A stretch of DNA of 64,000 nucleotides from an uncultured Dysgonomonas sp. (lineage in GTDB: Bacteria; Bacteroidota; Bacteroidia; Bacteroidales; Dysgonomonadaceae), in contig CALYPL010000012.1 in NCBI GenBank assembly GCA_945273835.1, positions 1-64,000 of the forward strand, in the 5' to 3' direction. Below are positions 28,510 to 37,505 of the stretch, piece after piece. Within the stretch, counting starts at the first letter, position 1. Every line of letters starts with the position of its first letter. The notes below the pieces were generated by a model, which saw nothing but the letters and a program-made list of their open reading frames with translations, searched no databases and was not told the DNA's origin. A program made the translations under genes and the position numbers.

Positions 28510-29817
28510 ATGAATAGACAATCCCAATTCCTAATCGGGGCAGCCAATTCCGGCTCAGGAAAAACAACTATAACCATCGGATTACTGAAAGCGTTAAAAA
28601 AAAGAGGCATGAAAATTCAGCCTTTCAAATGTGGACCCGATTATATAGATACTAAATTTCATGAGGCGGCAGCTCAAAATCCATCCATCAATCTTGACCA
28701 ATTCTTGTCATCAGAGCAACATATTGAATATCTGTTCAATAAGTATTCGCAAGACAAAGATGTTTCGATTGTCGAAGGAGTTATGGGACTGTTCGACGGA
28801 TATAATAAAATGGAGGGTAGCAGTGCCCGAATCGCCCAAATACTTGATATACCTGTTATACTTGTTGTCAATGCAAAATCAATGGCATATTCATCAGCGG
28901 CTTTACTTTACGGTTTCAAAAATTTTTATCCTCAGATCAAAGTTAAAGGTGTTATATTCAATTTTGTGGGATCGGAAAGTCATTACAGCTTTCTCAAAGA
29001 TGCTTGCGATGATGTAGGCATCGAGGCATTGGGTTATCTACCAAAAAACATTGAGATTGAAACTCCCTCAAGGCATTTGGGATTAAGCCTCGACGGTGAA
29101 AAACAATTCGATAAACTTGCGAATAAAATAGCTGATCTTGTTGAAAAAACCCTGGATATCGACCGTCTTCTCGAAATATCTTCAAAAGAAAGAGAAAAAC
29201 AAATAATTAAACCCAAAGCTGTAAACAGTCCGAAAATCAAAATAGCTGTTGCACGTGATGCCGCATTCAACTTTGTTTATCACGAGAATATAGAATATCT
29301 GAAACAATTGGGAGAGGTAATATTTTTCAGTCCGATCAAAGACAATAAATTACCGGATACGGACTTACTATATCTTCCGGGCGGATATCCCGAATTATAC
29401 TTATCAGAATTAGCCGCTAATAATTCGATGAAACACAGCATTGAAACCTATATTGAAAACGGAGGAAAGGCTATCGCCGAATGCGGGGGTATGATGTATT
29501 TATCTGAATCAATTACCGATCAGCAAGGCAATACATACCCAATGGCAGGACTTTTAAAGCAAAAAACAACCATGATGCAAATGAAGCTCAAACTGGGTTA
29601 CAGAAAATTCTGCTATAATCAACTTCAATTGGCAGGACACGAGTTTCACTATTCTGCCATCGAAGAAAATTGTACTAACGCTGAAACGGATATATCTATT
29701 TACAATGCTAAAGGGCAACCCGCAAATACAAAATTGTTCAGATATAAAAACCTGATAGCCGGATATACTCATATTTATTGGGCTGAAATGGAAAATTTAA
29801 TGGATATTTTTAATTAA
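28510..29817 (+). CDS. cbiA: cobyrinate a,c-diamide synthase
   Basis: 435 residues (also called cobB). The N-terminal P-loop is IGAANSGSGKTTITIGLL, then FKCGPDYIDTKFHEAA and SIVEGVMGLFDGYN. The C-terminal glutamine amidotransferase domain has the Cys in AECGGMMYL and ends with a His motif YTHIYWA. It amidates the a and c side chains of cobyrinate or Co(II)-cobyrinate. It is divergent from the btuB operon and lies 8 bases before cobO. Confidence 0.95.
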   Translation: MNRQSQFLIGAANSGSGKTTITIGLLKALKKRGMKIQPFKCGPDYIDTKFHEAAAQNPSINLDQFLSSEQHIEYLFNKYSQDKDVSIVEGVMGLFDGYNKMEGSSARIAQILDIPVILVVNAKSMAYSSAALLYGFKNFYPQIKVKGVIFNFVGSESHYSFLKDACDDVGIEALGYLPKNIEIETPSRHLGLSLDGEKQFDKLANKIADLVEKTLDIDRLLEISSKEREKQIIKPKAVNSPKIKIAVARDAAFNFVYHENIEYLKQLGEVIFFSPIKDNKLPDTDLLYLPGGYPELYLSELAANNSMKHSIETYIENGGKAIAECGGMMYLSESITDQQGNTYPMAGLLKQKTTMMQMKLKLGYRKFCYNQLQLAGHEFHYSAIEENCTNAETDISIYNAKGQPANTKLFRYKNLIAGYTHIYWAEMENLMDIFN

Positions 29818-29825
29818 CTATCGAA

Positions 29826-30410
29826 ATGAAGATTTACACACGCACGGGCGATAAGGGTAAAACAGGTATTCACGGAGGGCAACGGGTTGAAAAAGACGAT
29901 ATACGTATAGAAGCTAACGGATGTCTTGACGAGCTAAACAGCATGATCGGGGTTGTGCGTTCATTCTTACCCTCGGAGCATGAATATGACAACATACTTT
30001 TCAAGATACAATCTGATATGATGGTCATAATGTCACATGTGGCGACTCCATCACAAATCAGAGACCAAAATCCGAATGTGTTAAATTCCAACATCGTCTC
30101 CGAATGCGAATCAATAATAGACTCTTACTTAACAAAGCTGGAAGAAAGCCGTTTTTTTGTGCTTCCCGGCGGTAATCTTATATCAGCTCATCTCCAATTG
30201 GCAAGAACCATAGCCCGACGTTGTGAACGGCGTTTATGGACACTCACTAAAATTGACGAAGTTCCGGATCTTATATTGCAATATATAAATCGTTTATCGG
30301 ACTTGTTATTTGTGATGGCACGATACGAAATGCAATCACAAGGACAAATGGAAGAAAAATGGCAGCATTTTATGTACAAACCAAAACGAGCTGCAAAAAA
30401 AGAAGAGTAG
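29826..30410 (+). CDS. cobO: PduO-type ATP:cob(I)alamin adenosyltransferase
   Basis: 194 residues. The PduO-family N-terminus KIYTRTGDKGKTGIHGGQRV binds ATP, DELNSMIGVVRS follows, and the conserved Arg-rich helix ARTIARRCERRLW carries the residues that contact ATP. It adds the 5'-deoxyadenosyl group to the cobalt. The symbol follows pathway use; by family it is PduO, not the unrelated CobA/BtuR fold. A terminator overlaps its last codons. Confidence 0.92.
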   Translation: MKIYTRTGDKGKTGIHGGQRVEKDDIRIEANGCLDELNSMIGVVRSFLPSEHEYDNILFKIQSDMMVIMSHVATPSQIRDQNPNVLNSNIVSECESIIDSYLTKLEESRFFVLPGGNLISAHLQLARTIARRCERRLWTLTKIDEVPDLILQYINRLSDLLFVMARYEMQSQGQMEEKWQHFMYKPKRAAKKEE

Positions 30411-30427
30411 CCGACCGGACTACTCTT
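30394..30427 (-). terminator. terminator for the siderophore-type receptor gene, overlapping cobO 3' end
   Basis: Stem AAGAGTAG (30403-30410) / CTACTCTT (30420-30427) with a nine-base loop. On the minus strand it is followed by CTTTTTTT (30401-30394), a good U run, so it mainly serves the receptor gene ending at 30470. It also covers the cobO stop codon and may work weakly in the plus direction. Confidence 0.75.
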
Positions 30428-30469
30428 TAAAAATATTTTATCAGATTTTAACACTTATCACTGACAAGA

Positions 30470-32782
30470 TCAGAGCTTAAAGATGGTTGTAAAAGTAAAA
30501 CTACGTCCCGGTTCGGGCAACCATTGTATGCTGTTCTCGGCAGATTTAGAATAATGCTTATCGAAGATATTATCAACATTTAGTTGCAATGACCAATTTT
30601 TGTAACTGTAACTCGACATGGCATTACCTATGAATGCTCCGGCAAAAGGCATTTTGTTAGCAAGGTCGGCATAAGACTTACTCGCATAATCAAAACCAAT
30701 ACCCAACTTAAACAATTTTTTTGCAGAGGCATTATTGAAAAATAACCATCCGAAAGCAGTATTAACTGGTGCATAAGCAAGGTAATTACCTTTCAGATTT
30801 GATTTAGAAACTGAAGTATTGGAGAATTCTCCCGCTTTGGTAATAATCAGGGCATAACCTGCATTAAAGTCGATGTACTTCATCGGAGCATATTTGGCTT
30901 CAATTTCAAACCCTTTTGAATTGATGCGTCCGACTTGTCCGAATACGGTTTTGCCCTCAATGTTTTTACCAAGATTCTGTACTATATTAGTTTTTTCGAT
31001 GTAGAATGTAGAAAATTCAACAGCAAGGTTATTATGTACTCTCGAATGTATTCCGACTTCGTACTGAACACCTTTTTCAGGGTCATAAACTTTTCCTGTC
31101 GAATTAGGCTCAACTACCTTGCCATTGCTGTTCAGGTAAACATTTTTTGAATCGCCAACGGTTCTGACAGGTTTAAATGAGTTTGACACAGAAGCATATA
31201 CTCTGTTATTTTTGGCGAATTCATAAACCAGCCCAACTTTGTAAGTAAAAGCATTATCATTCAGCGTACTTTCATCACCTCTCTTGGTAACATTCTTGTT
31301 GTCATCAATCTGGTCTGTTCTGATATCTCTTTTAAACATATTGTATCTTAATGCAAGCATCATAGATAAATTATCCAAGATTGTGATATTATCAAAGGCT
31401 GAAATTGTGTTATAATATTCTTTATAGCGGATGATATTCGTAAACTTAGCGTCCAGATATCCGGGATTGGTTATAGGATTATATATCGACATTACAGTTG
31501 TGGTGGCAGGTCCTGAAAATTTACTTCCCTGCCATCTCTTAAGATAGAAATGAGAAAAATCGTAACCGAAAGACACAACATGTTTCATTCCCAACAGGTT
31601 AAGATTACCTTGCAATTCAATCTGGTTGCCTACATAATAGTTATCGTAGTCGAAATGAAAAGGTTCTCTTTTGATTGAGTCCACGCTGATATAAATTTTC
31701 TCATCGCCGTTCATATAATAATCTTTATAGATACCCGGCGTTTTGGTTGTCAGATGTGAAAACTCTTCCGATTGCAAATAACTTAATGTATTATAAGAAA
31801 TTCCGACTTGTTCCCTCAACTTCCATTTGTCAGAAAAAAGATGTTCCCAAACATTTGTTGACGAGATATGTTTGTCGTTGAGATGATCATCTACATAAGT
31901 ATAATTAGTTTTCTTCCAGTTAAGTCCTTTGGGGATATCACCTGTTGAATATATTTTTTGATCATTCTCATCATATATATCATCTTTAAAACGTGGTATT
32001 CCCGGATCGGTATGCACACGATTATCGTATGCAATGGCTGAAAAATGGAACTTATTTCTCAAATCGGGCGAATAATCGAAGGCAAGATATACATTATTTG
32101 ATTTTTTAGAATTGTCACGCCATCCGTCACTACTGACACCCGAAAAATCAAGTCTGAAATTTACTTTATCGGACAAAGCTCCCGAAGCACCTACCTGTGC
32201 CGAATAAGTATGCCAACTTCCGCCTGAAAGTCTCGCATCAAGGCTTGTCTTTGGCGATGGTTGTTTATAAAGCAGGTTGACAACGCCTCCGATGGCTGAA
32301 TAACCTGACATTGCGGAGGCAGGTCCTTTCAGTACTTCAATCTGGTCCACACCCACAAATGTTGATGTCGGAGCTGATGAATACACCTGAAAACGTTCGT
32401 CTCTGATACCGTTTGAAAGCACCACAACTCCATCTAAACCGCGCGCACGGAATATCTGAAAGCCGCCATAAGCGTTTAAAACTCTAAGTCCGGTGGTTGT
32501 CTTGTTTAACCCCAACATATCTTTGATATTCAAATCATTCAAAGTCTTAGATTTAACAACTGAAACCGTCAGAGGGGTTTGTTCGATGGGAACAGGTAAT
32601 TTTGAAACACTCATTTTTTTAGTTTGGCGACCTATCACCACTTGTTCTTTCAACTCGATGTCAGAACTAAAATCCACCGAATCTTTAGAAAAAGGTTCCG
32701 CACCATCGGTCAACATTTTGCTACCGGCAAAAACAGGCGTCGCCAGTAATAAATACAAGCATGGAATAAACAGCTTTTTCAT
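30470..32782 (-). CDS. TonB-dependent siderophore-type receptor under B12 riboswitch control
   Basis: 770 residues. Signal peptide MKKLFIPCLYLLLATPVFAG; plug at about 50-190 (LPVPIEQTPLTVSVVKSKTL; RARGLDGVVVLSNGIRDERF; QIEVLKGPASAMSGYSAIGG), which is the ferric-siderophore receptor subtype rather than BtuB; barrel ends in SFTFTTIFKL. It has no carboxypeptidase regulatory domain. A cobalamin riboswitch lies upstream, so it is expected to be made when B12 is low. It may take up corrinoids, cobalt complexes or a metallophore; the substrate cannot be read from the sequence. Confidence 0.85.
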   Translation of the reverse strand: MKKLFIPCLYLLLATPVFAGSKMLTDGAEPFSKDSVDFSSDIELKEQVVIGRQTKKMSVSKLPVPIEQTPLTVSVVKSKTLNDLNIKDMLGLNKTTTGLRVLNAYGGFQIFRARGLDGVVVLSNGIRDERFQVYSSAPTSTFVGVDQIEVLKGPASAMSGYSAIGGVVNLLYKQPSPKTSLDARLSGGSWHTYSAQVGASGALSDKVNFRLDFSGVSSDGWRDNSKKSNNVYLAFDYSPDLRNKFHFSAIAYDNRVHTDPGIPRFKDDIYDENDQKIYSTGDIPKGLNWKKTNYTYVDDHLNDKHISSTNVWEHLFSDKWKLREQVGISYNTLSYLQSEEFSHLTTKTPGIYKDYYMNGDEKIYISVDSIKREPFHFDYDNYYVGNQIELQGNLNLLGMKHVVSFGYDFSHFYLKRWQGSKFSGPATTTVMSIYNPITNPGYLDAKFTNIIRYKEYYNTISAFDNITILDNLSMMLALRYNMFKRDIRTDQIDDNKNVTKRGDESTLNDNAFTYKVGLVYEFAKNNRVYASVSNSFKPVRTVGDSKNVYLNSNGKVVEPNSTGKVYDPEKGVQYEVGIHSRVHNNLAVEFSTFYIEKTNIVQNLGKNIEGKTVFGQVGRINSKGFEIEAKYAPMKYIDFNAGYALIITKAGEFSNTSVSKSNLKGNYLAYAPVNTAFGWLFFNNASAKKLFKLGIGFDYASKSYADLANKMPFAGAFIGNAMSSYSYKNWSLQLNVDNIFDKHYSKSAENSIQWLPEPGRSFTFTTIFKL

Positions 32783-33179
32783 TCTTACTTCATTTAATTT
32801 TAATATCTAATTTTCTCAATCATTCAAAATTCATTATCGAGCTGTAACATAAATCTTTCGGCTGTAAACGGCTATTTCGGAATACATCAGCGAGTGACTG
32901 AATTATACGATATGTTAATGACGTTACTGATACTATAAACATGTTCTGATAGTTAAACGAATTTAACACACCTGTTTAAGTAATTCACATGCTCATTAAC
33001 CTTAGCAGCCATAGACAAAATGACTTTATGGTACATGTAAATACAATTAAAAGTTTATCACAGAACAATATCTGTTTATGCCCAATGGAGCGAGGTTCAT
33101 ACTTGTTCAAGCTATTCGACAAACAGAATTATGTAAGAATTTACTCCTGACCCCGGGAGTGCGTTCTAAAATTTGTTCA
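32783..33179 (-). other. unusually long leader between riboswitch C and the receptor gene
   Basis: About 400 bases separate the aptamer from the annotated start, against about 60 for riboswitch B. The conserved hairpin at 33143-33160 sits at the normal distance from the aptamer. Beyond it I find only tiny reading frames (17 and 27 codons on the minus strand), no clear terminator and no recognised RNA. Confidence 0.5.
33143..33160 (-). promoter_or_regulatory. conserved hairpin in riboswitch C expression platform
   Basis: Perfect ACTCC/GGAGT stem with loop CGGGGTCA, the same loop as after riboswitch B. The 14 bases at 33142-33155 are identical to 28117-28130. Two stem positions differ between copies by C-to-U changes that keep pairing through G-U wobbles, which supports a functional hairpin. 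Confidence 0.6.
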
Positions 33180-33350
33180 TGGCAGGTTTCCTGACTTGTT
33201 CTCTTTTTAACGGTCTTCCCTCTAATGTTTTTAGAAGTGACAATTGGATTTGTTAAAAAGACTAAAGAACTTACAGTAGCGGGCACTGTTCCGGACTCTG
33301 ACCGGATTCCCTTTCATCGCTTATCAGAAAAATAAGCAACTCACCATATT
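33180..33350 (-). promoter_or_regulatory. cobalamin riboswitch (C)
   Basis: The minus strand shows GGGAATCCGGTCAGAGTCC, ACAGTGCCCGCTACTGTAAG, GGGAAGACC and AGTCAGGAAACCTGCC. It is closely related to riboswitch B. A near-consensus -7 box (TACCTTTA, 33357-33364) lies just upstream. The remaining 33365-33525 shows no gene. Confidence 0.93.
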
Positions 33351-33525
33351 CGGATGTAAAGGTAATATTTTTATTTATTTATAACGTATGCTAACTAAAG
33401 AACTATTAATTATTTTGGCTGTACAGCTCATTAAATTTAAATCAAAAACACTCCGAATCTAAGTCCTGATGAGGGAATGCACAGTTTAAATAAATTTTGA
33501 ATTATTGAAAAAATATTCTGAAAAA

Positions 33526-35592
33526 TTATTTACGGTGGTCAGTAATTTCAAAATTTGCCACAGCTTGTTTTAATAAAACAGAATCGAATTGGTTGACACG
33601 TTCTAATTCAAATTGATGATTTTCGTGTTTTTTTACTAAAAATTGTTCGACTTTTCGTACCGGCGACAATATTGTTAAAATATCATTCTTCCAATAACCT
33701 AAATTCTGATAGGTAGCCACAAAAGCCCTCGACTGATAATCGGACATGAAAACATCTTTTCCGTAGAATTCTGAATCGTATGAAAAATGAAGCAACCCGA
33801 ACAATGTGGGCATCAGGTCGATCTGAGAAACCAGCGTATTGATTTTACGAGGTTTAATAAAACCGGGCGCATAAATAAATGCAGGTATGTGATATTTGTC
33901 TAAAGGGATTTCAGTTTTGCCTGCACTTGATGCGCAATGATCTGCCACAACAACAAAAACTGTATTATTGAACCAAGGTTGCTTGCGTGCTTCCTTTATA
34001 AACATACCGATAGCATAGTCAGTGTATTTAATTCCGCCTTTGCGGGATTTAATGGTAGGCGGAATATCAATCCGCCCATCGGGATAGGTGAATGGACGAT
34101 GATTGCTGACCGTCATTATGTGTCCGAAAAATGGTTTACCCGATTCTGCATCTTGATTGAATATTTTGATTGCTTTTCTGAACATATCTTCATCACAGAC
34201 ACCCCAGATATTGCTAAAGGTTATCTCGTTTTTCGTAAAATTATTTTTATCTATGACTTGATATCCATTTCCGCCGAAAAAGGATTTCATATTATCGAAA
34301 TAGCTGTCACCACCATACAGATATTGGACGCTGTACCCTCTATCTTTCAATACTTTTCCGGTTGAGAAAAGATCAGCGTTATCGGCTCGTTTAATGACAC
34401 TACCACCCGGGCAAGGCGGAAGGCATAAGGTCACAGCTTCTAACCCTCTGACTGTTCTATTGCCTGTTGCGTACATTTCATCAAAGACAAGGCTTTCGTT
34501 AATCAGACTATCTATATTGGGTGTAATATTATCATCGTTTCCATATCGGCGGAGGTTAGATGCACTAAGACTTTCGACTGTTATCAGTATGATATTTTTC
34601 CGAATTTCAGGCAACGAATCTCTTATTTGCTGCACATTGTTTGGTGCAATGCGTCCGTATAGATTGTTAAGTATATGTACTGCTTCGTCTTTGGGGATAG
34701 TCACATAAAAATCTGAATAGCATAACTCACTATTCGTAAACGCTACACAGAAACGATGTATTCCGTTAGCCTGTAAATCGTTATAAAAAACATTTTCCCG
34801 ATCTTGGAAACGTGTATCGAACTGAAGTGTCACATATGCACTTATTGCTAATAGAAAATAAATAATTGAAGCAATAACTTTATTCTTGAACGAGGGATAT
34901 GTAACAAACATATCCTTTTCTTTTCGCAATAAAAAGTATGTAATCGCCCCTGCCAATACGAATAGAACTGAGAATAACGGAACGATGGGATAAGATTCTC
35001 GGATATTACCGATAACTTCATTTGTATAGATAAGATAATCAACAGCTATAAAGTTATATCGGACACCAAATTCGTCCCAGAAAAAATATTCCCCGATGGC
35101 AATAAACAGAATTGCTCCAACATATATGAATATCACCAAACCGTAACAAATTTTGCTCCATGTATCTCTTATCTTCGGGATAAAAAGCCGAAGACCGAAG
35201 CTGATAAATTTATATGCAAGCAAGCCTTTAACGATTTTAGGAACCGCACTGCCGTATTCATCAAAAACAGTATTGAATAAACAGACATATGCTAATGCCA
35301 CTCCGATTAATGCGAAAATGATATATCCCCAAGGACTTTTGTATTTGGAACGTGACATGAATACAAGACATAACCAAAGAAAGAAAAATCCGATAATGGA
35401 TATACAAAAGTCATTGATTGCTCCCAGAAAGAAGATTTGCAGTAAGTCTGTACATGAAAAATTAAACTGCGTCTGTTGGTTACTTAAAAGAACAACACGG
35501 GTTATTAAACCGATAATAAGATAGAAGCAGGTCAACTTGAAAAAAGGGTTAAGAAAGAAGCGGTATTTTTCTAAGACATTATTGTTTTTCAT
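33526..35592 (-). CDS. LTA synthase-like sulfatase-fold membrane phosphotransferase
   Basis: 688 residues. Five or so membrane helices occupy about 15-255, and an alkaline-phosphatase/sulfatase-fold domain about 310-640. Visible catalytic features are the metal-binding Glu in ILITVESLSASNL, the nucleophile Thr in ATGNRTVRGLEA, and the late metal site VVVADHCASSAGK. Members transfer phosphoglycerol or phosphoethanolamine groups from lipids to envelope glycans or lipids. The adjacent diacylglycerol-kinase-family gene, which could recycle diacylglycerol, supports a phosphoglycerol-type reaction; the acceptor is unknown. Confidence 0.82.
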   Translation of the reverse strand: MKNNNVLEKYRFFLNPFFKLTCFYLIIGLITRVVLLSNQQTQFNFSCTDLLQIFFLGAINDFCISIIGFFFLWLCLVFMSRSKYKSPWGYIIFALIGVALAYVCLFNTVFDEYGSAVPKIVKGLLAYKFISFGLRLFIPKIRDTWSKICYGLVIFIYVGAILFIAIGEYFFWDEFGVRYNFIAVDYLIYTNEVIGNIRESYPIVPLFSVLFVLAGAITYFLLRKEKDMFVTYPSFKNKVIASIIYFLLAISAYVTLQFDTRFQDRENVFYNDLQANGIHRFCVAFTNSELCYSDFYVTIPKDEAVHILNNLYGRIAPNNVQQIRDSLPEIRKNIILITVESLSASNLRRYGNDDNITPNIDSLINESLVFDEMYATGNRTVRGLEAVTLCLPPCPGGSVIKRADNADLFSTGKVLKDRGYSVQYLYGGDSYFDNMKSFFGGNGYQVIDKNNFTKNEITFSNIWGVCDEDMFRKAIKIFNQDAESGKPFFGHIMTVSNHRPFTYPDGRIDIPPTIKSRKGGIKYTDYAIGMFIKEARKQPWFNNTVFVVVADHCASSAGKTEIPLDKYHIPAFIYAPGFIKPRKINTLVSQIDLMPTLFGLLHFSYDSEFYGKDVFMSDYQSRAFVATYQNLGYWKNDILTILSPVRKVEQFLVKKHENHQFELERVNQFDSVLLKQAVANFEITDHRK

Positions 35593-35605
35593 TCTTACAT
35601 TATAT

Positions 35606-36499
35606 TTAAGGCACTAAAACATTCAAGCCTCTATGGATCAATCTTATATTAATATTTTTACCTGTATAAACAGCGTTACCGTCAAGGTGCATCACACCCT
35701 CATTTTCTCTCTCGATAAGAGCTTCGCTGCAAATAAGTTCATGTAAATTGGGATTATTATTGATGCGTTTTGTAAATATATCGAAAGCCGTACGGGGTAC
35801 ATCTGTGAAAGATAAAGGGTTCAGTATGGCAATGTTCATCATACCATCGCTAATATCGGCGTTAGGAGCAATATAGGCATTGTTACCATATTGAGACGCA
35901 TTAGCACAGGTGATTGTAAAAGCCTTCCCCCTAAATGAACCATCGGTAGTGATAACGTTGTATTGTTCAGGCTCGAAACGTAAAAATGTATCGAACATAT
36001 TTTTGGCATACATCATTATACCACGTTTCTTTGTGCTGAGAGCTTTTTCACTCACGAGCGCATCATAGCCCACTCCACATGTACAGAAGAACAAATTATC
36101 ATTGGCTATACCATAATCAATGGCAATCACTTTTTTTTGCCTCAACACACCAATGGCTTTATCAACACCCATCGGTATGCGCAAATGTCTGGCTAAACCA
36201 TTACCCGATCCTGATGGGATAATACCCAAAGCAACATCTGTCCCCACCAATGCTTGTGCAACTTCGTTGATAGTGCCGTCCCCTCCTACCGCTATAATGA
36301 AACGAACACCACGCTTTACGGCTTCTGATGCAATCTGTGTGGCATGCCGGGAATAGCGGGTATAGAAAAAGCGAACTGAATATTCTTCATTAAGATCGGA
36401 TAAGAGGTTCACGATTTTTTTCTTCGACCCTGTACCTGAAATCGGATTAACAATCACAAAAATCTCATCTGCGGAAAAGTAGTTGTTTTCCATTACCAT
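35606..36499 (-). CDS. diacylglycerol kinase family lipid kinase (YegS-like)
   Basis: 297 residues (or 295 from the next Met). Motifs are VIVNPISGTGSKKKIV at the N-terminus and AVGGDGTINEVAQAL (nucleotide-binding GGDGT), then GIIPSGSGNGLARHL. The C-terminal beta domain ends in VLVP. It phosphorylates diacylglycerol or a similar lipid at the inner membrane. It lies 13 bases before the LTA-synthase-like gene, and co-expression would let it reclaim the diacylglycerol by-product. Confidence 0.88.
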   Translation of the reverse strand: MVMENNYFSADEIFVIVNPISGTGSKKKIVNLLSDLNEEYSVRFFYTRYSRHATQIASEAVKRGVRFIIAVGGDGTINEVAQALVGTDVALGIIPSGSGNGLARHLRIPMGVDKAIGVLRQKKVIAIDYGIANDNLFFCTCGVGYDALVSEKALSTKKRGIMMYAKNMFDTFLRFEPEQYNVITTDGSFRGKAFTITCANASQYGNNAYIAPNADISDGMMNIAILNPLSFTDVPRTAFDIFTKRINNNPNLHELICSEALIERENEGVMHLDGNAVYTGKNINIRLIHRGLNVLVP

Positions 36500-36830
36500 G
36501 CTTTTATAATGAATACAGATACATTTAAACGCTGCCGATGGAGGATGGTGAGGAAATCGTTTTCAGAGGGAAAAAGATATTCAAACATGGTATTATGAGA
36601 TTTTTGTTAAAACTTCCACAAAGAAGCATCGGAGATTTTGTAGAAATTTAGAATTCGCATTATTAAAATCTTAAAAATGTTAAATTCAAACTTTCTACTA
36701 AATGTTTATCATAGATTTGCCTCCTGATCATGAAAACGGAACTTCAATACAATTTCAACTCTGATTGAACTTATACTCAAACCAAACCGATACCTACAAT
36801 CTGAATATTGATTGTCATATTAACTGAAAC
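36500..36830. other. divergent intergenic region
   Basis: 331 bases between the lipid kinase gene (minus) and the response regulator gene (plus). A TAnnTTTG match (TAGATTTG, 36712-36719, plus strand) is a candidate -7 box for the two-component operon, leaving a 5' leader of about 105 bases. No RNA motif or repeat recognised. Confidence 0.5.
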
Positions 36831-37505
36831 ATGAAAATATTGATTATTGAAGATGAAAGGGAACTTTCGCAGAATATCAAGAAATATCTTTCGACTGAAA
36901 ATTATGTTTGTGAACAAGCCTATAATTTTGATGAAGCACTGGACAAAATCACACTCTACTCTTATGACTGTATTTTGCTCGATCTGAATTTGCCGGGTGG
37001 CGACGGACTTAAGATTGTTGAAGAAATAAAAAGACGACGTATCGAAAGCGGTATCATCATTTTATCGGCAAGGGGAACTTTAGACGACCGTCTGGAGGGG
37101 CTGAAAATCGGTGCGGACGATTATTTGTCAAAACCTTTTCCGTTGTCTGAATTGAGTATGCGGATATATGCTTTATTACGCCGTCGAAATTTCTACAACA
37201 ACAACGTCATAAAATCCAATGAAATCGAAATAGACCTACTCGCCAAAACCGTGAAAGCGAATGATCTGAATATCGTTTTAACTAAATCTGAATATGAACT
37301 CCTGTTATATCTGGTAAGCAATAAAAACAGAGTTATCTCTAAAAACGCGATTGCCGAGCATCTGTCAGGAGACATGGCAGATATGCTCGACAGTCAGAAC
37401 TTCGTATATGCGCATATCAAGAATCTGAAAGCTAAACTTGCCGAAGCCAGTAGTCTCAATCATATAAGAAATGTTTACGGAACAGGGTATCAATGGGAAG
37501 AATGA
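36831..37505 (+). CDS. OmpR/PhoB-family response regulator
   Basis: 224 residues. The receiver domain (1-118) has the acidic pair in IIEDERE, the phosphoacceptor Asp in CILLDLNLPGGDG, and the conserved Lys in DDYLSKPF. The C-terminal winged helix (about 128-224) ends with IRNVYGTGYQWEE, the usual wing hairpin. Its stop overlaps the start of the kinase gene. It probably regulates envelope genes; the divergent lipid-modification pair is the nearest candidate target. Confidence 0.93.
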   Translation: MKILIIEDERELSQNIKKYLSTENYVCEQAYNFDEALDKITLYSYDCILLDLNLPGGDGLKIVEEIKRRRIESGIIILSARGTLDDRLEGLKIGADDYLSKPFPLSELSMRIYALLRRRNFYNNNVIKSNEIEIDLLAKTVKANDLNIVLTKSEYELLLYLVSNKNRVISKNAIAEHLSGDMADMLDSQNFVYAHIKNLKAKLAEASSLNHIRNVYGTGYQWEE

